From the NCBI RefSeq assembly GCF_002257565.1, contig NZ_CP022736.1, positions 1,736,001-1,800,000 on the forward strand: 64,000 nt of DNA, written 5' to 3'. The notes below the pieces were generated by a model. The model had not been told where the DNA came from. It saw only the letters and a list, made by a program, of their open reading frames with translations, and did no database searches. The stretch comes from Herbaspirillum sp. meg3. Its GTDB lineage: Bacteria > Pseudomonadota > Gammaproteobacteria > Burkholderiales > Burkholderiaceae_D. Shown here one piece after another: positions 17,557-26,450 of this stretch (position 1 is the stretch's first letter; each line of letters opens with the position of its first letter). Position numbers and translations under genes: made by a program.

Positions 17557-17965
17557 TTTTCATCTTTTTCTTGTCTTCTCTATTTTTCGCTGAAAGGGAT
17601 GTGCGCTGTCACATGCTTTTCAGACGACGCAATCAACGCAATCGACGTAATTTATTGCCTCGATCAGATGACTGCAATCCCTCCAATTTATTCCATCCCA
17701 TTCGATCTGGACGGCACTTTCCGGTCGCTTTTCTGCTAAAGCGGCCGCAGTAAAATCTGCCTGCCTTGCATCTCTTTCTTCTCTCCGAATTTCACCTGTT
17801 TTTTCCATAGAGCGGCAGTGCCGCACAGGCATAGGGAATTCCCCGATAGATTGCACACGCTTGCATGACTAAGATGATCTCCATGGAACGACGGTTTGCA
17901 AAGCCAGCGACGAAGCAACAGCCCGGCAGCAAATCTGATCGCAAACTGACCTAACGGAGATCATC
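17557..17965. other. Intergenic stretch without a recognisable gene
   Basis: 409 bases between two small genes. It holds the short repeat GACGCAATCAACGCAATCGACG and CT-rich sequence, but I see no terminator, no tRNA and no convincing reading frame. The promoter of the gene at 17966 must lie near its end. Confidence 0.5.
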
Positions 17966-18247
17966 ATGCAATTCATAGTCGACACTGTTCCCAACGATAT
18001 CGCCCTGATGTTTATGACATATCTCGGCTTTTGTCTGGTACTGATGTACCTCTTCATCCGCGCCGATTGCGAATGGAACAAGCGTGAACTCAAACTCTCT
18101 CGCGAACGTCTGCGCCTGCTGTCCGTCGACCACGGCAAGACGGAACGTCTGCGTGAACTGACAGCCTGCTCGGTACATCACGAGGTGAATTGTTCCTGCT
18201 TCCTGCACGGCAAGAACGACGGATGTCACCGTTCGGAAGCGGCATAA
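17966..18247 (+). CDS. Small membrane-anchored protein of unknown function
   Basis: 93 residues with a good ribosome site (CGGAG, 9 bases before the ATG). A membrane helix spans about residues 13-31 (ALMFMTYLGFCLVLMYLFI), followed by a charged helical tail (DCEWNKRELKLSRERLRLL). The end is Cys/His-rich (CSVHHEVNCSCFLHGKNDGCH) and could bind a metal. Family not recognised. Confidence 0.55.
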   Translation: MQFIVDTVPNDIALMFMTYLGFCLVLMYLFIRADCEWNKRELKLSRERLRLLSVDHGKTERLRELTACSVHHEVNCSCFLHGKNDGCHRSEAA

Positions 18248-18350
18248 CGCTGCTCCTGACAACGGCGATGCCGGACCGGTAATCGGCAATTGCTACAGGA
18301 ATGCAGATGTGTACGGTATGAACGGATAGGCGGTATGAGAAAATACGCGG

Positions 18351-18998
18351 ATGAAATCACCTAATCTTCGCCCCCTCATCCCGCTCGCGGATTATCAACG
18401 TATTTTTCGCGTCATTCACTCCGTGTTGGATAGTGTTGACGCCAATATTCCGGCCGCAAGTTTTTTCTTCAGCGTCACTGCGGCACAGATATTGAAGAAA
18501 TTTTATAAAAAGAATGCCTTTCCGGTTGCCGGTGCGGCTTTCTACCTGATCAGTGAAGATAGCAGCGGTGCCTTGTCATTCGGCACGCTGGATGGCGACA
18601 AGATTGATAGCAACAGCGATGCATTTCATTGCTGGGTACAGTGCGACGGTTACGTATTGGATCTGATGGCGCCGGTATTCCAGGAGTTGCTGGAGTCGGC
18701 AGGTCACCCGATGGCAGTGCCGCGGCAAATGTTTCAAAAGGATCTGGCGCGTAGCGTTGCGTCGCCCAATGCACTGGCTGCGCCGGGTGACTTTTATCTG
18801 GAGCCGAATCTGGCGCTGACGAAGGAATTGTTGCAACAGTTCATGAGCAAGCCAGCCCTGAGCAATCTGTCGCAGGTCTGCATGGAGTGGTATCAAAAGC
18901 CGCCGAAAGAACTCAGTACCGATCTGGTCATGCAGGGTGCGGAAGGCGAAGGTACAAAGATCAAGCTCAGCCGTCTGCAGATTACAGGCGTTTGGTAA
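18351..18998 (+). CDS. DUF2026-like protein with a transglutaminase/peptidase-like His-Asp motif
   Basis: 215 residues, cytoplasmic, no signal peptide. It starts LRPLIPLADYQRIFRVIHSVL, then ASFFFSVTAAQILKKFYKK and VAGAAFYLI. The segment DAFHCWVQCDGYVLDLMAP (about residues 83-101) has the His-x-Trp and Asp spacing of papain/transglutaminase-like folds that pair a Cys, His and Asp. The expected nucleophilic cysteine is not obvious at the usual helix start (the Ser/Thr-rich FFFSVTAAQ replaces it). I assign it to DUF2026 by memory of the pattern, so treat the name as tentative. Confidence 0.5.
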   Translation: MKSPNLRPLIPLADYQRIFRVIHSVLDSVDANIPAASFFFSVTAAQILKKFYKKNAFPVAGAAFYLISEDSSGALSFGTLDGDKIDSNSDAFHCWVQCDGYVLDLMAPVFQELLESAGHPMAVPRQMFQKDLARSVASPNALAAPGDFYLEPNLALTKELLQQFMSKPALSNLSQVCMEWYQKPPKELSTDLVMQGAEGEGTKIKLSRLQITGVW

Positions 18999-19338
18999 GC
19001 AAGTATTGCAATGCAAACGAATAGGGAAGCGGAAGTGGCTGGAGCAGCAGTTGTTGAGGCAGTCGGTAGTAGCAGTAAGAGGTACTTCTTGGGGAAAGCA
19101 GGGTAGCGGAGTAAAGCGATGAGAAGGGGAAATGGTGCGCCGGACGGTTGGTCCGGCACACCCTGCAATCATGCATATCGGTTGCATGTATCGCGAAAGA
19201 GTAGACAGGATAATCTGGCTTTGTGACTTCTTGATGACAGTAGCAACTATCCCATTATGGTTGCCGCTGATTCGAAAATGCGCGAAACAGTTTCAGAGTG
19301 TCACGAAGCCGTCATACGTCGTCGATACACTCTCGCTT
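18999..19338. other. Gene-free stretch between the DUF2026-like gene and small-RNA candidate 3
   Basis: 340 bases with a GCGCCGGAC-GGTTGGT-CCGGCAC stem near 19137-19160. An open frame of 145 codons on the plus strand crosses it, but that frame runs through the strong terminator at 19365-19397, has no ribosome site and encodes nothing recognisable, so I do not call it. Confidence 0.45.
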
Positions 19339-19397
19339 GTCTCCTCTAAACTTGCTTTAGATTCACCTGCGATACGAAAGTATCGCAGGTTTTTTTT
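19339..19397 (+). ncRNA. Candidate small RNA 3, about 59 nt, GTCTCCTC leader plus terminator
   Basis: A -10-like TACACT (19326-19331) lies 7 bases before GTCTCCTC (19339-19346), then AAACTTGCTTTAG-ATTC, then a perfect 11-bp terminator stem ACCTGCGATAC/GTATCGCAGGT with a GAAA tetraloop (19365-19390) and T8. The layout copies candidate 2 at 16842. The terminator stands 370 bases from the nearest upstream stop codon. The 5' segment is perfectly complementary to GAGGAGAC ribosome sites elsewhere in the window. Confidence 0.5.
19365..19397 (+). terminator. Very strong intrinsic terminator with GAAA tetraloop
   Basis: A perfect 11-bp stem (ACCTGCGATAC / GTATCGCAGGT) closed by a GAAA tetraloop and followed by eight T. 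It ends the short transcript proposed above. Confidence 0.9.
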
Positions 19398-19611
19398 CCT
19401 CAACGATTTTGCAGCAAAGATCCGCGAGAGTTGGTTTGAGTCGCCAATGCCGGATAGTGGCGTTGTAACCCGGCTGTACGCACACGTTTTGGAAGCTGCC
19501 ATCCTCCCTGCTGATTCGTCAGCCGGTGGCGCGGGGTGCGTAATTTGCTCAAGAATGACAACGAATTGAAATTTCGATTGTTATCAAACACTTAAGCGAC
19601 TTCTCCAGCGC

Positions 19612-19665
19612 TTATCCACAGGCTTGCTCCCAAAATGTGGGGATAACTTTGCCTGCATATCCACA
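19612..19665. repeat. DnaA-box-like cluster 3
   Basis: TTATCCACA (19612-19620, perfect DnaA box), TGTGGGGATAA (19636-19646, an inverse box with an extra G) and ATATCCACA (19657-19665). The first two face each other about 15 bases apart, like clusters 1 and 2. It lies just past the 3' end of the DUF3299 gene. Confidence 0.45.
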
Positions 19666-19682
19666 TTCCGAATTGAAACTAT

Positions 19683-20444
19683 CTACTGCGCAGGCGCCTG
19701 ATCCGTGTACGGCTCGACCTTGACCGACGCCAGGCTGTAGCCGGCCGTGCCCATCATCGTGTCCGAATGCTCCACCTTCAGCACGCCGTTGATCCATACC
19801 GCGTCCATGGTGCGGATGTTTTTGACCGGCTTGTTACTGTGGACGTGGATGATCTGGTTGGCCGGGGGAGGCGGCACGTGGATGCAGGCGCCGAAGTAGG
19901 GTACCAGCAAGAATTCCTTCAGTGCTTCGCCTTCGCGTTCCAGCGACACTACAAAGCCGGGGATGCGGATCGATACGCCATCCATGCTCGGATCGATAGG
20001 CGCATTCTTCCAATACTTCTTGGCTTTCCACAGTGCTTCCATGGCGCGCGGGTCGCCGTCTTCCATCTTGTCCAGCTTCAATCCCTTGAATGGCGCCATG
20101 GCATCCCAGTCTTTCGGCATCAGGGATTCCCAGGCGATCTCGCGGAAGGCCCCGTCGTTTTTGCCGGACGGCTTGTAGGGCTTGTTCGACAGATCGGGAC
20201 TTTGCTGCAAATGATCACCGACCTTGTATTGCGCGCTGTCGGAATACGGTGCGGTGCCTGCCGGAGCAGCCGCTACCGTAGCCGAAGAGGAGGCAGAGGC
20301 AATTGGTGCACCGGCATTGACGGCCGCAGCAACGGTCGCAGCAGCGGCAGCAGCCGAGGCCTTCGGCGTCGCAGCAAGGTGGACGCCATAACCGACCAGC
20401 AATCCCGCGGCAACGATGCCGCCTATCCAGGTAATACTTTTCAT
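19683..20444 (-). CDS. DUF3299 family exported protein of the ZrgA-type zinc operon
   Basis: 253 residues: N-terminal hydrophobic segment about 5-25, then an Ala-rich low-complexity linker (AAAAAATVAAAVNAG) and the DUF3299 domain from about residue 100. Family marks include FREIAWESLMPKDW, DGVSIRIPGFVVSLE and FLLVPYFGACIHVPPPPANQIIHV, the last with Cys-x-His. Last gene of the operon, 31 bp after the permease. Known: the same four-gene set (DUF2796, ABC ATPase, FtsX-like permease, DUF3299) forms a zinc-responsive operon in Pseudomonas. Inferred: a periplasmic partner in zinc or metalloprotein handling. Confidence 0.8.
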   Translation of the reverse strand: MKSITWIGGIVAAGLLVGYGVHLAATPKASAAAAAATVAAAVNAGAPIASASSSATVAAAPAGTAPYSDSAQYKVGDHLQQSPDLSNKPYKPSGKNDGAFREIAWESLMPKDWDAMAPFKGLKLDKMEDGDPRAMEALWKAKKYWKNAPIDPSMDGVSIRIPGFVVSLEREGEALKEFLLVPYFGACIHVPPPPANQIIHVHSNKPVKNIRTMDAVWINGVLKVEHSDTMMGTAGYSLASVKVEPYTDQAPAQ

Positions 20445-20475
20445 GATTTCATTTTCACGTATTCAATACGTGACC

Positions 20476-21734
20476 TTAAATTCTTGGGGTCAGACCATCC
20501 GCCAGACTGAGGCGGTATGCGCGCAAGCCCGGCAACAGGCTGGCGACAAAGCCGGCAACGATGGTCCATAGCAACAACTGCAACTCACCGGAAGCAGGCA
20601 GGGCCGGATGCAATGTTACGCCAAATTGCGCACTGAGGAAGGGGCCCAGCGCAAACAACGCCAGCGTCAGCAAAACCACGCCCAGTATGACGCCGGCCAA
20701 CATCACTGCCAGTCCTTCCAGTGCCAGCAGCAGGAAAATATCGCCGGGGCGGGCACCGACCGAGCGCAGCACGGCCAGCTCGCGACGGCGTTCTCCCAGG
20801 CTGGCGAGAATCGCCGACACCAGCCCCGCCAGGCCGACGATCACCACCATGCCGGAGACCACCAGCAGCGCATTTTCGCCGACGCCGACGACTTGCCACA
20901 ATTCATCCAGCGCCACGCCCGGCAGCACCGCCATCAAGGGTTCGCTGTTGTCATCGGCGATGTCGCGCTGCACGCCGAATACAGCGGCGCGATTCTTGAG
21001 TCCGACCAGTACCGCAGTGACGGTCTTCGGTGTCAGGTCGAATTTCTTCACCAGTGCAGGTGCAATCGACAGGCCGGGCATGGGCGCGCCGCCTTCCCAA
21101 TCCAGATGGATGGCCTCCATGGCATCGAGGCCGATGTGCACGGTGCGATCCACCGGCGTGCCGGTGCGCGCCAGGATGCCGACCACCGTGAACGGTTTGT
21201 CGGCGTGATCGGTCAGATGCAGGCTGCCCATGCCGTGGCTGAGCACGATACGGTCACCGAGTTTGTAGTGCAGGCGTTGCGCGACTTCAGCGCCGATCAC
21301 GGTTTCGAACACGCTGCTGAAGGGACGGCCCTCGCTCAGACTCAATGCCTGTCCGTCGCCATAATGGAAGTGTTCAAAATAATTGCCGTTGGTGGCCAGC
21401 ACCGGAAAGCCGCGATGCGAATCACCCAGCGACAGCGGAATCGTCCATTTCACCGCAGGATTTTTCGCCAATTTTTGCGCGCTGTCCCACCCCATGTTGT
21501 TGGTCGCGCCGCCAATGCGGAAGATCGCATACAGCATCAGCTGAACCGGGCTGGTGCGCGCACCCACCACGAGATCGGTGCCGGACACCGATTGCGAGAA
21601 ACCATCGCGCACTTCGTGACGCACGCGTTCGATGCCCAGCAGCATGGCGCTCGACAGGGCAATCGCCAGCAGCATCAGGCCCAGCGTGAAGCGGCGATTC
21701 CAGGCGCTGCGCGCGGAAAGTCGAAAGAGGAAAC

Positions 21735-21738
<4 letters not shown>
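20476..21738 (-). CDS. FtsX/LolC-like ABC transporter permease
   Basis: 420 residues from ATG 21738, chosen for the GGAGGA ribosome site 6 bases upstream and the ATGA overlap with the ATPase gene; an upstream in-frame start adds seven residues. One N-terminal membrane helix (about 17-40), a large periplasmic MacB_PCD-type domain (about 45-260) and three C-terminal helices with the FtsX motif SLGERRRELAVLRSVGARPGDIF near 290-312. Such permeases move lipids or proteins or act mechanically rather than import ions. With its ATPase it forms a MacB/LolCDE-type complex in the inner membrane, here inside the zinc locus. Confidence 0.88.
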
Positions 21739-22445
<707 letters not shown>

Positions 22446-22462
22446 AGGGGTTGCTCGATCAA

Positions 22463-23029
22463 TTATTGAATGGTGATGCTTGCCGCCGTCGGCGTCAGCT
22501 TGGCGGCACCCTGACGCTTGGGTGTAACCAGTTGCACGTCAATGCTGTTGAATCTCTTGAAGGCGTCGAACAGTTTCACGTCGATACGCTGCAGCCGTTC
22601 CGGGTACGTGCATTGAAAGCTGAAATCGGCGTCCATATCGGCATGGCCGTCATGATCCTCTTTGCCGGCCGGTTTTTTCGCTGCAGCCTCACCCAGCAAG
22701 GCGGGTTCGATCGCGGCCGACACCAATTGGACTCCACTGAGCTTGCATTCTGCTGACGGGGTGGTGACGAATACTGCTGCCGCATTGCGCAGTGTCCTGG
22801 CCATGTCTTGCGCAGCTTGCTTGTCCTTGGCGCTCCTGGCTGCATGCTCAAAACCGATCAGGTTGACCAGCGGCGAATCCAGGTGCAGCGACAGCGTCTT
22901 TCCGTCGAGGGCAACGTCGAGTTTGCCGACGCCGTGGACGTGAGCTTCGTGTGCGGCAGCCAGTGTGGCGACGGAGAGCAGGAGGGCGGAACCAAGCACC
23001 GCTGTGAGCTTACGAGTATGAAAATTCAT
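22463..23029 (-). CDS. DUF2796 (ZrgA family) periplasmic zinc-associated protein
   Basis: 188 residues from ATG 23029, with AGAAAGA upstream; the longer frame to 23164 would run through the operator region and hide the signal peptide. Signal peptide about 1-24 (ending TLAAA), then HEAHVHGVGKLDVALDGKTL, the hallmark His-rich start of DUF2796. A second histidine/acidic stretch, DHDGHADMDADFSFQC, is near residues 127-142. First gene of the operon. Known members are induced on zinc shortage. Inferred: binds zinc in the periplasm. Confidence 0.87.
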   Translation of the reverse strand: MNFHTRKLTAVLGSALLLSVATLAAAHEAHVHGVGKLDVALDGKTLSLHLDSPLVNLIGFEHAARSAKDKQAAQDMARTLRNAAAVFVTTPSAECKLSGVQLVSAAIEPALLGEAAAKKPAGKEDHDGHADMDADFSFQCTYPERLQRIDVKLFDAFKRFNSIDVQLVTPKRQGAAKLTPTAASITIQ

Positions 23030-23130
23030 GCGCGATCTTTCTTCAAGTGAGCCGCCGGGATTTCCAAAGGGAAAGGCTCGGGCAGCATTTTGACTGGATT
23101 GTCGGATTTCTTCGAGGCTTGTCACATCTT

Positions 23131-23175
23131 GCAACAATGTTGCATTATAATTGCGGTTTCGCAACTCGGTTGCAA
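23131..23175. promoter_or_regulatory. Probable Zur operator: two TGCAAC-N3-GTTGCA inverted repeats
   Basis: TGCAAC-AAT-GTTGCA (23131-23145) and CGCAAC-TCG-GTTGCA (23161-23176) lie 30 bases apart, with the palindromic TTATAA between them. The region separates two divergent operons concerned with zinc, both of which Zur would be expected to repress. Naming Zur is inference from context; the protein is not encoded here. Confidence 0.65.
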
Positions 23176-23277
23176 ACAGATTTGTAACGGTGATTTTGGT
23201 TCCCTGCGGCCATTTTCCGTAGCGTCTTGAATGCGCGTTACCGTAGCAAATCGACTAACAAACATATCGCCACGACT

Positions 23278-23403
23278 ATGCTTTCCCGCTACTTTCAACA
23301 AACCAGCGTCCTCGCGCTGCCCTGGTGGCAACGTGTGCTGCTGGTCGCGCCGGTGTGCCTGATCCTGTGGCTCGGCGTCATGTGGGCATTGGGAGGCGAT
23401 TGA
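23278..23403 (+). CDS. 41-residue single-pass membrane protein upstream of znuC
   Basis: ATG at 23278 and TGA at 23401-23403, ending 2 bases before the znuC start. The product begins MLSRYFQQTSVLALPWWQR, followed by one hydrophobic helix (VLLVAPVCLILWLGVMWAL) and a short GGD tail. The frame is intact and abuts znuC, so the znuC ribosome site (GGGAGG) lies inside it. It may be translationally coupled. Either a real small subunit/regulator of the Znu system or a leader ORF; too short for family assignment. Confidence 0.55.
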   Translation: MLSRYFQQTSVLALPWWQRVLLVAPVCLILWLGVMWALGGD

Positions 23404-23405
23404 AC

Positions 23406-24185
23406 ATGTCCGTCGCCATCTCTCTGGAAAACCTGACCGTCACCTACCGCCGGCATCCGGCCCTGCATCACGTCAGCGGTCATTTTGCACAAGGCTCGCT
23501 GACCGCCATCGTCGGACCCAATGGCGCCGGTAAGAGCACGCTGCTCAAAAGCATCATGGGCCTGGTTCGCTGCAACAGCGGCCGCGTGGTCAAACATGCC
23601 GCCGCCAGCCGTATCGCCTATTTGCCGCAACAGGCTGAGATCGATCGCAGCTTCCCGATTTCTGTGCTGGACTGCGTGCTGCTCGGCTACTGGTCGAAAG
23701 CCGGCCTGTTCCGTCGCATGAGCCGCGACATGGTACGCCGTGCGGAAGACGCTTTGGCTGCTGTCGGCCTTGATGGTTTTGCGCAGCGCTCGATTGCCAG
23801 TCTGTCGGTCGGGCAGTTTCAACGCGTCTTGTTTGCACGCATTCTGCTGCAGGATGCCGAACTGATTTTGCTGGACGAGCCTTTCAGCGCCATCGACAGC
23901 AAAACTACCAACGACCTGCTGCACATCATCAAATCCTGGCATGCGGAGCAACGCACGGTCATCGCTGTACTGCACGATTACGATCAGGTGCGCCGTGCTT
24001 TCCCGCAATCTTTGCTGCTGGCACGCAATGTCGTCGCCTGGGGCGAGACGGAAGCCGTGCTATGCCACGAAAACCTGCATCGCGCGCGCTCCATGGCCGA
24101 AGCCGTGGATGAGCATGCGCCGCTTTGTGCGGTAGATGCGGTGGACGTTGTTGATGCCGCGCATGGTGAAGGAGTGCCGCGATGA
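23406..24185 (+). CDS. znuC: Zinc ABC transporter ATP-binding protein ZnuC
   Basis: 259 residues from ATG 23406, with GGGAGG 8 bases upstream. Walker A GPNGAGKST at 37-45, signature LSVGQFQRV at 133-141, Walker B LILLDEPFSAID at 153-164 and switch His in VLHDYDQV. Length and LSVGQFQR match the metal-type ABC ATPases (ZnuC/SitB group). It overlaps znuB by ATGA. It powers high-affinity Zn(II) import with ZnuB and ZnuA. Expected to be repressed by Zur through the sites at 23131-23175. Confidence 0.92.
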   Translation: MSVAISLENLTVTYRRHPALHHVSGHFAQGSLTAIVGPNGAGKSTLLKSIMGLVRCNSGRVVKHAAASRIAYLPQQAEIDRSFPISVLDCVLLGYWSKAGLFRRMSRDMVRRAEDALAAVGLDGFAQRSIASLSVGQFQRVLFARILLQDAELILLDEPFSAIDSKTTNDLLHIIKSWHAEQRTVIAVLHDYDQVRRAFPQSLLLARNVVAWGETEAVLCHENLHRARSMAEAVDEHAPLCAVDAVDVVDAAHGEGVPR

Positions 24186-25063
24186 TGCTGCTGCACGATT
24201 TCTATCAATTTGCGATCGCGCCATTTCAGGAGTTTGCCTTCATGCGCCGCGCACTGGTGGCGACCCTGGCGCTGGCGCTCAGCAGCGCGCCGCTGGGCGT
24301 GATGCTGACCTTGCGCCGCATGAGCCTGTTCGGTGAAGCCTTGAGCCATGCAGTGTTGCCGGGTGTGGCCGCAGGTTTCATCTTCTTCGGTTTGTCATTG
24401 CCTGCCCTGAGCATCGGCGGTTTCCTCGCCGGTGTGATTGTGGTCGCATTGGCCGGCTGGATCAGCCGCCACACCGAACTCAAGGAAGACGCAAGTCTTG
24501 CCGCCGTCTACGTTGTGGCGCTGGCGCTCGGCGTGATCATGATTTCCGGTCACGGCACCCAGCTCGATCTGCTGCACATCCTGTTCGGCAACGTGCTCGG
24601 CGTCGATACCGAAGGTTTGCTGCTGGTCGCAGGTGTGTCCAGCCTGAGCGTCCTGCTGATGGCGGGTTTGTATCGCGGTCTGCTGCTGGAGAGTTTCGAC
24701 CCGTCTTATCTTGCCGCCAGCGGAGGGCGCAACACGATTTATCAGCAGCTGTTTCTGATGCTGGTGGTGCTGAATCTGGTGGCGTCGTTTCAGACGCTTG
24801 GCACGCTAATGGCAGTCGGTCTCATGATGCTGCCTGCAGTGTCGGCGCGGTTATGGCATGACACGCTGCCTGCGCAACTGGTCAACAGCACCGTGCAGGC
24901 TGCCGCCGCCGGTTATGCCGGACTGATGCTGTCGTACTACGCGTCGGTGCCGTCCGGCCCGGTGATTATCGTCTGTGCCGGTGGTTTCTATTTCTTGTCT
25001 CTCATTTTTGCCCCGCGCGGCTGGTTGCCGCGCATGTTGCGCCGGCCACATCTGCGCGCATAA
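24182..25063 (+). CDS. znuB: Zinc ABC transporter permease ZnuB
   Basis: 293 residues with eight or nine hydrophobic segments and the ABC-3 family marks RRMSLFGEALSHAVLPGVAAG (near 41-61) and the DPSYLAASGG region near 176. Starts by ATGA overlap with znuC and ends 19 bp before znuA. Inner-membrane channel subunit of the zinc importer. Confidence 0.92.
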   Translation: MMLLHDFYQFAIAPFQEFAFMRRALVATLALALSSAPLGVMLTLRRMSLFGEALSHAVLPGVAAGFIFFGLSLPALSIGGFLAGVIVVALAGWISRHTELKEDASLAAVYVVALALGVIMISGHGTQLDLLHILFGNVLGVDTEGLLLVAGVSSLSVLLMAGLYRGLLLESFDPSYLAASGGRNTIYQQLFLMLVVLNLVASFQTLGTLMAVGLMMLPAVSARLWHDTLPAQLVNSTVQAAAAGYAGLMLSYYASVPSGPVIIVCAGGFYFLSLIFAPRGWLPRMLRRPHLRA

Positions 25064-25082
25064 TTTCTTATCAGGAGTCGTC

Positions 25083-26018
25083 GTGAAATTGTTCCGTCAC
25101 ATCGTGTTGGGCGCAGCCGTGCTGCTTGCCCAGGTATCTTCTGCATCCGCAGCCGACGTCAAATTGCCGGTTGTCGCCAGCTTCAGCATCCTCGGCGACA
25201 TCGTCGCCAATGTCGGTGGTGATCGCATCGCCGTGACCACGCTGGTCGGTCCCGATCAGGACGCGCACGTGTTTCAGCCTGCACCTGACCATATCAAGTC
25301 GGTCGCCCGCGCCAAACTGGTCGTCATCAACGGCCTTGGTTTTGAAGGCTGGATGGAACGCGTCGTGCAATCGGCCAACTATCGCGGCGACATCGTGGTC
25401 GCATCGAACGGCATCGCCGTGCGCGATCGCGTCAGCGATGAACATGATGCACATGACGGGCACGAAGGACATGACCATCATCACGGCAAGAACGACCCGC
25501 ACGCCTGGCAAAATCCCGCCAACATCGTCGTCTATACGCGCAACATCGTCGCTGCGCTGAGCAAGCTCGATCCGTCCGGTGCATCGGTGTACCAGAAAAA
25601 CGGCGACACCTACATCGCCAAGCTCAACGAGCTGGATCGCTGGGCGACCCAACAGTTTGCGCAGTTTCCCGAGGCCAAGCGCAAGGTGATCACTTCGCAT
25701 GATGCGTTTGAATATTTCGGCGCGCACTATCAGGTCAAGTTCCTGGCGCCGCAAGGCGTGTCGACCGATAGCGAGCCGAGCGCAAAAGAAGTCGCCAATC
25801 TGATTCGTCAGATCCGCAAGGAAAAGATCCGCGCCGTCTTCATCGAAAACATGAGCAGCCCCAAGCTGCTGCAACAGATCAGCAAAGAAGCCGGCGTCAC
25901 GCTGGGCGGCAAGCTGTATGCCGACGCGCTGTCGCAAGCGGACGGCCCGGCGCCGACGTATCTGAAGCTGATGCGCTACAACATCGAGCAGCTCTTGGCG
26001 CAGATGAAATTGAACTAG
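25083..26018 (+). CDS. znuA: Zinc ABC transporter substrate-binding protein ZnuA
   Basis: 311 residues from GTG 25083, with CAGGAG 8 bases upstream; a longer frame into znuB lacks a signal at its start. Signal peptide about 1-23 (ending ASAA). Cluster A-I solute-binding protein with expected metal ligands H62, H140, H206 and D281. A His/Asp-rich mobile loop at about 119-140 (DEHDAHDGHEGHDHHHGK) is typical of zinc rather than manganese binders. Periplasmic; delivers Zn(II) to ZnuB. Confidence 0.93.
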   Translation: MKLFRHIVLGAAVLLAQVSSASAADVKLPVVASFSILGDIVANVGGDRIAVTTLVGPDQDAHVFQPAPDHIKSVARAKLVVINGLGFEGWMERVVQSANYRGDIVVASNGIAVRDRVSDEHDAHDGHEGHDHHHGKNDPHAWQNPANIVVYTRNIVAALSKLDPSGASVYQKNGDTYIAKLNELDRWATQQFAQFPEAKRKVITSHDAFEYFGAHYQVKFLAPQGVSTDSEPSAKEVANLIRQIRKEKIRAVFIENMSSPKLLQQISKEAGVTLGGKLYADALSQADGPAPTYLKLMRYNIEQLLAQMKLN

Positions 26019-26138
26019 GTTGAATTGATTTCATGAATGGGCGGAATGCGCGGGGCAGGGAGCAAGCCTGCGTCGTCATGAAATCGTGACTTCGCGTATG
26101 CTGTCGTTTTCTTTATCACCCACAGAGGAGACGACAAC

Positions 26139-26450
26139 ATGGTCCACGTAGTTGCAATCATTACCGCCAAGCCCGGCAAGCGCGAAGAACTGTTGAAACT
26201 GGTGCACGCCAATCTGGCTGCCGTCCGCGCCGAACAAGGCTGCATCGACTACGGCCCGGTGATCGACGTACCAGGCTTTGGCGGCTCACAGGCAGAACTC
26301 GGCCCCGATACCTTCGCCTTCATCGAAAAATGGGAAAGCGCCGAAGCGCTCAAAGTCCATTTCACCCAACCGCACATGCTTGACTACCGCGAAAAGTCCA
26401 AAGACCTCATCGCGGCGCGCGCCGTTCACGTGCTGGAATCGGCCGAGTAA
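26139..26450 (+). CDS. Antibiotic-biosynthesis-monooxygenase (YgiN-like quinol monooxygenase) family protein
   Basis: 103 residues, strong ribosome site GAGGAGAC 6 bases before the ATG. A single ferredoxin-like ABM domain: VVAIITAKPGKREELLKLV, AVRAEQGCIDYGP and TFAFIEKWESAEALKVHF..PHM. Such proteins are small dimeric cofactor-free oxygenases or quinol-binding proteins. Its last 25 bases overlap the 3' end of the convergent LysR gene. Substrate unknown. Confidence 0.85.
   Translation: MVHVVAIITAKPGKREELLKLVHANLAAVRAEQGCIDYGPVIDVPGFGGSQAELGPDTFAFIEKWESAEALKVHFTQPHMLDYREKSKDLIAARAVHVLESAE

Noticed and set aside
19132..19569. 145-codon open frame on the plus strand
   Set aside because: Runs through a perfect terminator (19365-19397), lacks a ribosome site and matches nothing; treated as non-coding.
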